Positions 34,424 through 41,931 of a stretch of DNA of 64,000 bases are shown here, in pieces. Source of the stretch: Mucilaginibacter sp. (GTDB lineage Bacteria > Bacteroidota > Bacteroidia > Sphingobacteriales > Sphingobacteriaceae); assembly GCF_025359345.1 (NCBI RefSeq), contig NZ_JANYGQ010000035.1, forward strand, positions 1 to 64,000, given 5' to 3'. Made by a program: the position numbers and the translations under genes. The notes under the pieces were generated by a model, which was not told the origin of the DNA, did not search any database, and saw nothing but the letters and a program-made list of their open reading frames with translations. Each line of letters begins with the position of its first letter. Positions within the stretch are counted from its first letter, which is position 1.

Positions 34424-35598
34424 AAAGTCTGAGAATATATCTTATTGCCGGAGCTGTTATACTGGCCATTTACCTCACCGCGCAGTTTAACCGCCCCAAA
34501 GCGGTTGACTGGACCGAGACATTGAGCAGTAAAAGTAAAATACCGTTTGGCACCTACATCCTGTCGAAACAGCTTACCGACGTTTTCCCTGGCGCTAAAG
34601 TGACTACCTACCGTCAACCGGTTTACAACGTTATTGCCGAAGACTCCATTGCAAATACATCATACATAATAATTTGCCCGGGTGTACAGCTCTCTAAAAC
34701 TGATTATAACCAGTTAAAAAAATATGTAGAAAAAGGCAATGATGTTTTTATTGCCGCAGATTATTTCGGCGGCCCGCTTACTAAAAACCTGAATATTGAA
34801 ACAAAGCAAATTTTTAAATCGTTCGATTCATTTGCCGAGGTTAACTTTTTAAGCCCGCATCTTAAAACGCGAAAAGGTGTACGGATTGCCAAAGACATTG
34901 CAACTACCTTTTTCTCACAAATTGACACCGCACAGGCAACAGTTATAAGCCAAAACAGCGACGGCAAAGCCAACTTTGTCAAGTACACCTTTGGCAAAGG
35001 AAACTTGTACCTGTGCAGCACCCCGAAATTTTTCGGCAACTATAGTATGCTTAACAAGGATGCTTCAGAATATGCTGCCAAAATGTTATCCTTTGTAAAA
35101 AACACCAAAAACATAGCGCTGGACGAATATTACACCCAGGGCGATTTAGGTGATGAATCGCCGATGCGATTATTTTTGGGCAATCCCTCGTTACAATGGG
35201 CCTACTACATCGCCTTGTTTAGCCTGCTTCTATTTGTGTTATATGATATTAAGCGCAGGCAGCGCATTATACCTGTAATTGAGCCTCTAAAAAACTCATC
35301 GCTTGAGTTTGTGAACGTTGTGGGGCGGGTATATTACGAAAAGCGGAATAATGCCAACATCGCCCAAAAAAAGGTGCTTTATTTTTTAACCTGGCTGCGC
35401 GATGAGCACCAGGTAAAAACCAATAAACTTGATGAAGAATTTACTGAAAAAATTATAGGCAAGCTGGGAATTTCCCGCAATGCTGCCAACGATTTGGTAA
35501 ATTATATCAGCTATATAAGCGTACAGGAGCAGGTAACCGACACCGAACTGATTGAACTAAATAAACTGATTGAACAAATTTATAACCAAGCCAGGTAA
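34420..35598 (+). CDS. DUF4350-like membrane protein of the MoxR cluster
   Basis: The product has 392 residues. It has an N-terminal anchor (YLIAGAVILAIYLTAQF), a long extracytoplasmic domain with an ABC-type GldG-like or glutamine-amidotransferase-like fold (NTSYIIICPGVQLSKTDYNQLKKYVEKGNDVFIAAD), a second membrane helix near 265-283 and a cytoplasmic tail. It has no enzymatic motif that I can name. It starts at an ATGA overlap with the preceding gene and ends 4 bp before the MoxR start chosen here. Confidence 0.78.
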   Translation: MKSLRIYLIAGAVILAIYLTAQFNRPKAVDWTETLSSKSKIPFGTYILSKQLTDVFPGAKVTTYRQPVYNVIAEDSIANTSYIIICPGVQLSKTDYNQLKKYVEKGNDVFIAADYFGGPLTKNLNIETKQIFKSFDSFAEVNFLSPHLKTRKGVRIAKDIATTFFSQIDTAQATVISQNSDGKANFVKYTFGKGNLYLCSTPKFFGNYSMLNKDASEYAAKMLSFVKNTKNIALDEYYTQGDLGDESPMRLFLGNPSLQWAYYIALFSLLLFVLYDIKRRQRIIPVIEPLKNSSLEFVNVVGRVYYEKRNNANIAQKKVLYFLTWLRDEHQVKTNKLDEEFTEKIIGKLGISRNAANDLVNYISYISVQEQVTDTELIELNKLIEQIYNQAR

Positions 35599-35602
35599 AT
35601 AT

Positions 35603-36580
35603 ATGGAAGACGAAATATTTGAGCAGCGAACAGACCTTAGCGGACTAAGCCGCGCTGTTGAACAGATAAAAGCCACTTTATCCACCATAATTGTGGGGCA
35701 GCATGACAGTATCGACCTGCTTATTGCGGGTATACTTGCCGACGGACATGTGTTGATTGAAGGTGTGCCGGGCGTTGCCAAAACTTTAACTGCTAAGTTG
35801 ATTGCAAAGTCGATAGACGCCAAATACTCCAGGATACAGTTTACGCCCGATTTGATGCCATCGGATATTCTGGGCACGTCAGTTTTTAATCCGAAGACTA
35901 CTGAATTTGAGTTTAAACACGGGCCCATATTCGGCAACATTATATTGATTGACGAGATTAACCGGGCGCCGGCGAAAACACAATCGGCTTTATTTGAGGT
36001 GATGGAGGAGCGGCAACTTACCATGGATGGCATCGCTTACAAAATGGACGAACCGTTTATTGTACTGGCCACCCAAAACCCTGTTGAGCACGAAGGCACT
36101 TACCGTTTGCCTGAAGCTCAGCTTGACCGTTTCCTGTTTAAGATTGAAGTAAAATATCCAACCCTTGATGAAGAGATAGCCATAATAACACAACAACACA
36201 ATCAAAAAACTGCCGATCAGTTAGGTCACGTAAAACCGGTGCTTTCGGCGCACGAAATAGTTACACTCAGGCAGGTAGTAAAGAATCTCCATGTGGAAGA
36301 CAAACTGGTGGTATACGTTGCGCAGATAGTTCACGAAAGCCGCAATAACAAATCGCTGTACCTTGGTGGCTCGCCGCGCGCGTCGCTGGCAATCGTAAAT
36401 GCAGCCAAAGCCATAGCTGCCATTAAAGGCCGCGATTTTGTTACCCCTGACGATATTACCTACGTGGCCGCCCCGGTGTTAAGGCACCGCATAATGCTTA
36501 CGCCTGACAAGGAAATGGAGGGCATAACACCGGATGATGTTATTGGGCAAATTATACACAAAATAGAAGTGCCACGGTAG
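35603..36580 (+). CDS. MoxR-family AAA+ ATPase
   Basis: I start it at ATG 35603 (MEDEIFEQRTDL), 4 bp after the preceding stop; the upstream in-frame TTG would overlap that gene. The product has 325 residues. Walker A EGVPGVAKT and Walker B IILIDEINRAPAKTQSALFEVMEERQ are clear, followed by sensor LATQNPVEHEGTYRLPEAQLDRFLFK. MoxR ATPases act as chaperones that activate partner complexes, commonly DUF58 and von Willebrand-type proteins. The DUF58 gene follows directly. Confidence 0.93.
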   Translation: MEDEIFEQRTDLSGLSRAVEQIKATLSTIIVGQHDSIDLLIAGILADGHVLIEGVPGVAKTLTAKLIAKSIDAKYSRIQFTPDLMPSDILGTSVFNPKTTEFEFKHGPIFGNIILIDEINRAPAKTQSALFEVMEERQLTMDGIAYKMDEPFIVLATQNPVEHEGTYRLPEAQLDRFLFKIEVKYPTLDEEIAIITQQHNQKTADQLGHVKPVLSAHEIVTLRQVVKNLHVEDKLVVYVAQIVHESRNNKSLYLGGSPRASLAIVNAAKAIAAIKGRDFVTPDDITYVAAPVLRHRIMLTPDKEMEGITPDDVIGQIIHKIEVPR

Positions 36581-36581
36581 A

Positions 36582-36622
36582 ATGGTGAGTGGTGAGTAGA
36601 GAATGGTGAGTAGTTTTAAGAA
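36582..36622. repeat. GGTGAGTAG tandem words
   Basis: ATGGTGAGTGGTGAGTAG and GAATGGTGAGTAG lie between the MoxR and DUF58 genes. Similar sequence (GGTGAGTCGTGAATTTTGAG) follows the GIN-domain gene at 50722-50750. It is one more short dispersed word family. Confidence 0.5.
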
Positions 36623-36631
36623 AGATACTAA

Positions 36632-37978
36632 GTGAAAAAAGTTTTCAGGCTGTTTTATACGGATTTATTTTTTACCGGGCGCATTTTCATGGCGCTTGGT
36701 TGCAATGCAGCGCTGTTTATGCTTGCTTTCTTTTTTCCTTGGATGGAGACGATACCTTTACTGCTATTTTTAACGCTCACTTTACTTTTTATTACAGACC
36801 TAGCGATGCTTTATGGCACACAAAAAGGTGTGTTTGCCAAACGCCATGCACCCGAGCGTTTAAGCAATAGCGATGAGAATGAGTTGGGTATTTATATTGA
36901 AAACTGGTACCCATTTAACGTTAGTATCGGAATAATTGACGAGATACCTTTCCAATTTCAAAAGCGCGATATCTGGTTTAAAACGGCTTTAAAACCGAGG
37001 CAGCGTAAACTTATCAGTTACAGCCTGCGCCCAACCCGCCGCGGCGAATACGAGTTTGGCTATATCAGGGTATTTGTAACCTCGGCGTTAGGACTAGTTA
37101 GGCGACGCTATAATTTTAGCCAGGGCGAAACGCTGGCCGTTTACCCTTCGTTTTTGCAGATGCGCAAATATGAGCTGATGGCCATATCAAACAACCTGTC
37201 CGAAATAGGCATAAAAAAGATACGGCGACTCGGCCATAGCCTTGAATTTGAACAGGTAAAAAGTTATGTGCAGGGCGACGACTACCGCACCATAAACTGG
37301 AAAGCCACTGCAAGGCATGGAAGCCTGATGACCAACTCGTACATCGACGAAAAATCGCAACAGGTTTATTGTGTAATTGATAAATCGAGGGCGATGAAGA
37401 TGCCATTTGAAGGGATGAGCCTTTTGGATTATGCCATTAATGCCAGTTTAGTGCTTTCGAATGTGGCGCTGTTAAAAGAAGATAAAGCCGGCCTGATCAC
37501 TGTTGCCGAAAAAATTGGCGCGGTAGTGCCGGCAGACAGGCGGCCAACACAGATAAACAAGATATTAGAGGTGTTGTACAAAGAGAAAACACGCTACCTC
37601 GAAACTAATATGGAGTTGTTATACGCCACCATTCGCAACGTGGTGAAACAGCGAAGCCTGGTGGTCTTCTTCACCAATTACGAAAGTATGTATGCACTGC
37701 AGCGGCAACTGCCGTTTTTAAAACGGATAGCACGTTTCCATCTTTTACTGGTCGTATTTTTTGAAAATACCGAACTCAAAAAAGTCAGCGAAACCACTGC
37801 GGACGACGTTGAAGGCATCTACATAAAAACCATCGCCGAAAAATTTGCTTACGATAAAAAGCTGATTGTCAAAGAACTGGCGAAATATAATATTCAATCG
37901 ATATTAACTACTCCGCAAAATTTGACGATTAATACCATCAACCGGTATTTGGAATTGAAAGCGCGGCAGAAGATTTGA
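36632..37978 (+). CDS. DUF58 domain protein
   Basis: The product has 448 residues with two membrane segments near residues 15-60 and a soluble C-terminal part. The DUF58 block is clear: RRLGHSLEFEQVKSYVQGDDYRTINWKATARHGSLMTNSYIDEKSQQVYCVIDKSRAM. The start is a GTG at 36632; an in-frame stop lies immediately upstream, so no earlier start is possible. It follows the MoxR gene, its usual partner, and ends the cluster just before a large hairpin repeat. Confidence 0.9.
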   Translation: MKKVFRLFYTDLFFTGRIFMALGCNAALFMLAFFFPWMETIPLLLFLTLTLLFITDLAMLYGTQKGVFAKRHAPERLSNSDENELGIYIENWYPFNVSIGIIDEIPFQFQKRDIWFKTALKPRQRKLISYSLRPTRRGEYEFGYIRVFVTSALGLVRRRYNFSQGETLAVYPSFLQMRKYELMAISNNLSEIGIKKIRRLGHSLEFEQVKSYVQGDDYRTINWKATARHGSLMTNSYIDEKSQQVYCVIDKSRAMKMPFEGMSLLDYAINASLVLSNVALLKEDKAGLITVAEKIGAVVPADRRPTQINKILEVLYKEKTRYLETNMELLYATIRNVVKQRSLVVFFTNYESMYALQRQLPFLKRIARFHLLLVVFFENTELKKVSETTADDVEGIYIKTIAEKFAYDKKLIVKELAKYNIQSILTTPQNLTINTINRYLELKARQKI

Positions 37979-37987
37979 GGGACAATT

Positions 37988-38093
37988 CAAAATTTTGTCA
38001 TTGCGAGCGAGGAACGAGCGCGGCAATCGCGAACGATGCAAGGCGGACTTGCATAGTTCGCGGTTGCTTTGTTCCTCGCAATGACAAAATTTT
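37988..38093. repeat. GCGAGGAACGA-family hairpin, copy 2
   Basis: CAAAATTTTGTCATTGCGAG, GAACGAGCGCGGCAATCGCG (left) pairs with CGCGGTTGCTTTGTTCCTCG, CAATGACAAAATTTT (right). It separates the DUF58 gene from the converging MscS gene and could terminate both transcripts. Confidence 0.85.
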
Positions 38094-38103
38094 ATATCTT
38101 AAC

Positions 38104-38757
38104 TTAACCCGGCTTCGGGAAATTAATGCCTGCAGCGCCCAGGTTCTTAATGATCGTCTCCATCAGAGCTATCTTAACATCTAAAAAGTTAGCTGGTTCA
38201 ACCCAAACGTTTACGGTTATCCGTATACAGTCGGTATCAAGCCCTACGAGGCCAACTCTAATTGCCGGTGTGGTTAACACATTTTTGGTCGATTTTACGG
38301 CATCCAGCATTATTTGTTTGGCCTTATCAATATCAGCGGCATAACCCAACCTTACATCAAAGTCCAAACGCCGCTTACCCTCGCGGGTTACGTTTACAAT
38401 TACTTCGTTAAACAGCTTTCCATTCGGGATGATAACTGTTCGATTATCCGCAGTAAGCAATACGGTATAGAATATTTGTATGGATGTTACCTTTCCCTCC
38501 TGCCCCTGCGCTACAATGCTATCATCTACGTCGAACGGCTTTAATAACAGTATAAGTACGCCACCGGCAAAGTTTTGAAACGTGCCCGATAGTGCCAAAC
38601 CTGCCGCAACAACAAACGAACCGATTATGGTGGAGAATACGCTTAACGGGTACCCAAGAATAGAAAACACCAATAAAATAAGGGCTATATAGAGAGAAGT
38701 AATTACAAGACTGAAAAAGAAGGGCTGTAATGATGAGTGGACTTCTCTTTTACTCAT
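38104..38757 (-). CDS. MscS-family mechanosensitive channel, main open frame (N-terminus split off by a frameshift)
   Basis: The product as read from ATG 38757 has 217 residues and includes the MscS pore helix (FVVAAGLALSGTFQNFAGGVLILL), the beta domain (RTVIIPNGKLFNEVIVNVTREGKRR) and the alpha/beta C-terminus (PAIRVGLVGLDTDCIRITVNVWVEP). It relieves osmotic pressure by gating under membrane tension. It lacks the first membrane helix of the usual protein; that helix lies just upstream in another frame (38795-38905). A 7-bp tandem repeat at the join explains the shift. Removing one repeat unit would give one 264-residue channel. Confidence 0.85.
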   Translation of the reverse strand: MSKREVHSSLQPFFFSLVITSLYIALILLVFSILGYPLSVFSTIIGSFVVAAGLALSGTFQNFAGGVLILLLKPFDVDDSIVAQGQEGKVTSIQIFYTVLLTADNRTVIIPNGKLFNEVIVNVTREGKRRLDFDVRLGYAADIDKAKQIMLDAVKSTKNVLTTPAIRVGLVGLDTDCIRITVNVWVEPANFLDVKIALMETIIKNLGAAGINFPKPG

Positions 38758-38791
38758 CCGGACACGTACCCGGGTGCGAAAGAACCTGATA

Positions 38792-38812
38792 AGCCTATAG
38801 CCTATAGCCTAT
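38792..38812. repeat. Three perfect copies of a 7-bp unit (AGCCTAT) splitting the MscS gene
   Basis: Copies lie at 38792-38798, 38799-38805 and 38806-38812. On the minus strand the third unit brings in a TAG. With two copies the reading frame from 38905 runs through into the 38104-38757 frame. Confidence 0.9.
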
Positions 38813-38905
38813 AAACAATACTATAAAACCCGCAATAAACCTTGTGCCGTTGATTAGGACCCAGTCGTAAACCAGGTCGTAGTATTTTTGAAGCCTCGCA
38901 TGCAT
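38795..38905 (-). pseudogene. Detached N-terminal segment of the MscS channel
   Basis: From ATG 38905 the frame encodes 36 residues (MHARLQKYYDLVYDWVLING, then TRFIAGFIVLFIGYRL) and ends at TAG within the 7-bp repeat. This is the normal amphipathic start and first membrane helix of an MscS channel. The continuation IRFFRTRVRVRMSKREVHSS is found in the next frame. Either the gene is broken in this strain, the repeat number varies between cells, or the sequence has an assembly error at the repeat. Confidence 0.75.
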
Positions 38906-38929
38906 AACGGGCGCAAAAATAACAATTTA

Positions 38930-39031
38930 TTACTTACCGTAGATGGTTATGAAAAGCTCGGGGCCTTTTATTAGTACCCAGTCGACCAATTGGCTCTGGA
39001 TAAATCTGGCTGCTTCTGTTATATTTTTCAT
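38930..39031 (-). pseudogene. Second MscS N-terminal remnant (33-residue frame)
   Basis: An ATG at 39031 opens 33 codons (MKNITEAARFIQSQLVDWVL, then IKGPELFITIYGK). The segment LVDWVLIKGPELFITI resembles LVYDWVLINGTRFIAG in the adjacent MscS fragment, so this looks like the start of another MscS gene, cut off by a stop. It may be what is left of a tandem duplication. It could instead be a short leader peptide. Confidence 0.4.
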
Positions 39032-39190
39032 AGTATTGTTGTGTATTCAAATGCTGTGCCTAAACTGTGGCTCTCTATTTAACACCCAAAAATACTGCTA
39101 ATTGTAACCTAATTTTTACTTAATCAATCATTTGATTAACAAATGACCGTTCGTTTACCTTGCTATGACGAAACGGGGTGTTTCAAAAAC

Positions 39191-39224
39191 AAAACCCTTG
39201 TCCACTAAAGCAGACAAGGGTTTT
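39191..39224 (-). terminator. groL: Terminator downstream of groL
   Basis: AAAACCCTTGTC (39191-39202) pairs perfectly with GACAAGGGTTTT (39213-39224), with an 10-nt loop. On the minus strand the stem is followed by a G/T-rich tail. A T-run on the plus strand means it can work both ways. Confidence 0.8.
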
Positions 39225-39226
39225 TT

Positions 39227-39310
39227 ATTAGTCTTGAGTCATTAGTCTAAAGTCAAAAGTCAAAATTAATGACCTTCAGACTTCAGACTTAAGACTTTTG
39301 GCTCAGGGCT
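39227..39310. repeat. AGTCTTGAGTC-family repeat, second copy
   Basis: ATTAGTCTTGAGTCATTAGT and AAAGTCAAAAGTC (39227-39263) are complementary to the GACTTCAGACTTAAGACTTT and GGCTCAGGGCTT words up to 39310. It lies between the groL stop and its terminator hairpin and resembles 24091-24180. Confidence 0.65.
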
Positions 39311-39316
39311 TCACGA

Positions 39317-40951
39317 TTACATCATGCCGCCCATGCCGCCGCCGCCCATTGGGGGACCACCAGCAGGAGCATCATCCGGATCATCAGCCAATACACACTC
39401 TGTTGTTAACAACATCGATGCAATTGAAGCTGCGTTCTCTAATGCTACACGACCTACTTTAGTTGGATCGATAACACCGGCTCCAATTAAATTTTCGTAT
39501 TTGTCGGTACGTGCATTGTAACCGAAATCGTCTTTGCCTTCTTTTACTTTCTGTACAACGATAGAACCTTCGATACCTGCGTTTTCGCAGATCTGGCGTA
39601 ATGGCTCTTCAATTGCACGACGGATGATCTGGATGCCTGTGTTTTCGTCTTCGTTAGCGCCTTTAAGGTCGGCCAACGATGCTACTGCACGGATGAATGC
39701 TACACCACCACCTGCAACAATACCTTCTTCAACAGCCGCACGGGTTGCATGTAAAGCATCGTCAACACGGTCTTTCTTTTCCTTCATTTCAACTTCAGAA
39801 GCTGCACCGATATATAATACAGCAACACCGCCTGATAATTTGGCTAAACGCTCCTGTAATTTTTCTTTATCGTAATCAGAAGTAGTGGTTTCAATCTGAG
39901 CTTTGATCTGGCTTACACGAGATTTGATCTCTTCAGCCTGGCCAGCGCCATTGATAACAGTAGTATTGTCTTTATCAACAACAATCTTCTCAGCTGTACC
40001 TAAATAGGTAAGATCAGCATTCTCTAATTTGTAGCCTCTTTCTTCAGAAATTACGGTACCACCGGTAAGGATAGCGATATCTTCCAGCATTGCTTTACGG
40101 CGATCGCCAAAACCTGGCGCTTTAACAGCGGCAACTTTCAGTGAGCCGCGGATTTTGTTAACTACCAAAGTAGCTAATGCTTCACCGTCAAGATCTTCAG
40201 CAATAATTAATAAAGGCCTGCCTGTTTGAACTTGTTTTTCAAGTACCGGCAACAATTCCTTCATCGAAGAAATCTTTTTGTCGTAGATAAGGATGTAAGG
40301 GTTTTCCAACTCTACTTCCATTTTATCAGCGTTGGTTACAAAGTATGGAGAAAGGTAACCTCGGTCAAACTGCATACCTTCTACAGTTTTAACTTCAGTT
40401 TCAGTTCCTTTAGCTTCTTCAACAGTAATAACACCGTCTTTACCAACTTTTTCCATTGCTTCAGCTATTAACGCACCGATCACCTCGTCGTTATTAGCAG
40501 AAATTGAAGCAACTTGTTTAATTTTGTTGTTGTCCTCGCCGATAGTTTTCGACTGTGCTCTTAAGTTTTCAACAACAGCTGCAACAGCTTTGTCAATACC
40601 GCGTTTCAAATCCATTGGATTTGCACCGGCAGCAACGTTTTTAATACCTGCAGTAACAATAGCCTGGGCTAAAACAGTAGCAGTAGTAGTACCATCACCT
40701 GCTATATCAGCAGTTTTTGATGCAACTTCTTTTACCATTTGGGCACCCATGTTTTCAATCGGGTCTTTCAACTCAATTTCTTTAGCTACCGTAACACCAT
40801 CTTTAGTGATAGCCGGTGAACCGAATTTTTTATCGATAATTACGTGACGGCCTTTAGGACCTAAAGTTACTTTAACTGCATTAGCTAAAATGTCAACACC
40901 CCTTTTCAGGGCGTCGCGTGCTTCCACATTATATTTGACTTGTTTTGCCAT
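39317..40951 (-). CDS. groL: Chaperonin GroEL
   Basis: The product has 544 residues, normal for GroEL. It begins AKQVKYNVEARDALKRGVDILANAVKVTLGPKGRHVII, has the ATP-binding block TKDGVTVAKEIELKDPIENMGAQMVKEVASKTADIAGDGTTTATVLAQ and ends in the Gly-Met tail GGPPMGGGGMGGMM. It forms the 14-mer folding chamber with GroES. It lies 103 bp downstream of groS, with a hairpin repeat in between, and is followed by a terminator. Confidence 0.99.
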   Translation of the reverse strand: MAKQVKYNVEARDALKRGVDILANAVKVTLGPKGRHVIIDKKFGSPAITKDGVTVAKEIELKDPIENMGAQMVKEVASKTADIAGDGTTTATVLAQAIVTAGIKNVAAGANPMDLKRGIDKAVAAVVENLRAQSKTIGEDNNKIKQVASISANNDEVIGALIAEAMEKVGKDGVITVEEAKGTETEVKTVEGMQFDRGYLSPYFVTNADKMEVELENPYILIYDKKISSMKELLPVLEKQVQTGRPLLIIAEDLDGEALATLVVNKIRGSLKVAAVKAPGFGDRRKAMLEDIAILTGGTVISEERGYKLENADLTYLGTAEKIVVDKDNTTVINGAGQAEEIKSRVSQIKAQIETTTSDYDKEKLQERLAKLSGGVAVLYIGAASEVEMKEKKDRVDDALHATRAAVEEGIVAGGGVAFIRAVASLADLKGANEDENTGIQIIRRAIEEPLRQICENAGIEGSIVVQKVKEGKDDFGYNARTDKYENLIGAGVIDPTKVGRVALENAASIASMLLTTECVLADDPDDAPAGGPPMGGGGMGGMM

Positions 40952-40977
40952 TTTATTTTTGTTTGAATGTTTGAACG

Positions 40978-41051
40978 TTGTAAAGTTGAAATGTTATGAA
41001 AATCAATGTCGGAAGGCAACTTTACAACCTTTCAACATTGCAACTTTACAA
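40978..41051. repeat. Hairpin between groS and groL
   Basis: TTGTAAAGTTGAAATGTT (40978-40995) pairs with AACATTGCAACTTTACAA (41034-41051) with one mismatch. A third related word GGCAACTTTACAACCTTTC (41014-41032 region) lies in the loop and can pair alternatively. It occupies the gap inside the groS-groL operon, where it may influence the ratio of the two products. Confidence 0.8.
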
Positions 41052-41054
41052 TAA

Positions 41055-41330
41055 TTATAATACCGCGTAAATATCAGATTCGCGCATAATTAAATACTCT
41101 TTTCCTTCGTACGGGATTTCGGTACCGGCATATTTACCATATAAAACCTGGTCACCAACTTTAACGGTTAAAGGCTCATCTTTTTTGCCTTCGCCAACAG
41201 CAACTACAGTTCCACGCTGCGGTTTTTCTTTTGCAGTATCGGGGATGATAATTCCCGATGCAGTTTTCTCTTCGGCCGGAGCAGCTTCCACTACTACCCT
41301 GTCTCCGATAGGTTTAATGTTTAATGACAT
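41055..41330 (-). CDS. groS: Co-chaperonin GroES
   Basis: The product has 91 residues. MSLNIKPIGDRVVVEAAPAEEKTASGIIIPDTAKEKPQRGTVVAVGEGKKDEP shows the roof and mobile-loop region (EEKTASGIIIPDT) that binds GroEL, and DQVLYGKYAGTEIPYEGKEYLIMRESDIYAVL the beta-barrel end. It caps the GroEL chamber. groL follows in the same operon. No CIRCE-like inverted repeat is evident in the 236 bp upstream, so heat-shock control by HrcA is not indicated by the sequence. Confidence 0.98.
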   Translation of the reverse strand: MSLNIKPIGDRVVVEAAPAEEKTASGIIIPDTAKEKPQRGTVVAVGEGKKDEPLTVKVGDQVLYGKYAGTEIPYEGKEYLIMRESDIYAVL

Positions 41331-41517
41331 AGTTATACAATTATTAATTTATAGTAATTTAAGTTCTGCCTGTGTTCAACATCAATTATGCCAAGCAGGC
41401 GTAAAGTTCAAAATTGGCATGCTTAGTGTTCAAATTGTCACCTTATAACAGCGAGCAGTTTTCATTTTTAATGATAGCTTAACATCACAATGCCATCATG
41501 TCAGTAGGTTTTAAATT

Positions 41518-41548
41518 AAAAAGGCCCTGGAAAAATCCAAAGCCTTTA
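41518..41548 (-). terminator. secG: Probable terminator after secG
   Basis: On the minus strand AAAGGCTTTGGA can pair with TCCAGGGCCTTT with small bulges, followed by a T-run. It lies 19 bp after the secG stop and separates secG from groS. Confidence 0.65.
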
Positions 41549-41566
41549 CTAATAATTTTATAAACC

Positions 41567-41920
41567 TTATTTAGTTTTTTGTGCAGGTGTTGTAACCGGG
41601 CCTGGTAAGGTTTGTGACGGTGCGTTATTAACCGGTGCAGTTTTTAATACTTTTTCAGCCTGCCCTTTCGATTGCGAGCTGTCGGCTTTATCGGCGCCGC
41701 CTTTTACAGCAACGTTAATGGCAAGTGATAATACCATTAAGGTGATAGCCAAAATCCAAGTGCCTTTTTCTAAAAAGTCGCCGGTTTTTTGCACTCCCAT
41801 TAACTGGGATGAACTCGAGAAGTTTGATGACAAACCACCACCTTTAGGATTTTGAATCAACACGATCAACACCAAAAGGACACACACAATGATCGCTATG
41901 ATCAGCAATAATGAATACAT
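41567..41920 (-). CDS. secG: Preprotein translocase subunit SecG
   Basis: The product has 117 residues: membrane helix 1 (LLLIIAIIVCVLLVLIVLIQ), the conserved loop NPKGGGLSSNFSSSSQLMGVQKTGDFLEKGTW, helix 2 (ILAITLMVLSLAINVAV), and a Pro/Gln-rich cytoplasmic or periplasmic tail. SecG helps SecYE and SecA move proteins across the inner membrane. It starts 11 bp after the stop of the repeat-rich gene upstream, so it is in the same operon. Confidence 0.95.
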   Translation of the reverse strand: MYSLLLIIAIIVCVLLVLIVLIQNPKGGGLSSNFSSSSQLMGVQKTGDFLEKGTWILAITLMVLSLAINVAVKGGADKADSSQSKGQAEKVLKTAPVNNAPSQTLPGPVTTPAQKTK

Positions 41921-41931
41921 TTTATATTAAA

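Noticed and set aside
41331..41566. Possible CIRCE/HrcA operator before groS
   Set aside because: I found no TTAGCACTC-N9-GAGTGCTAA-like inverted repeat on either strand.
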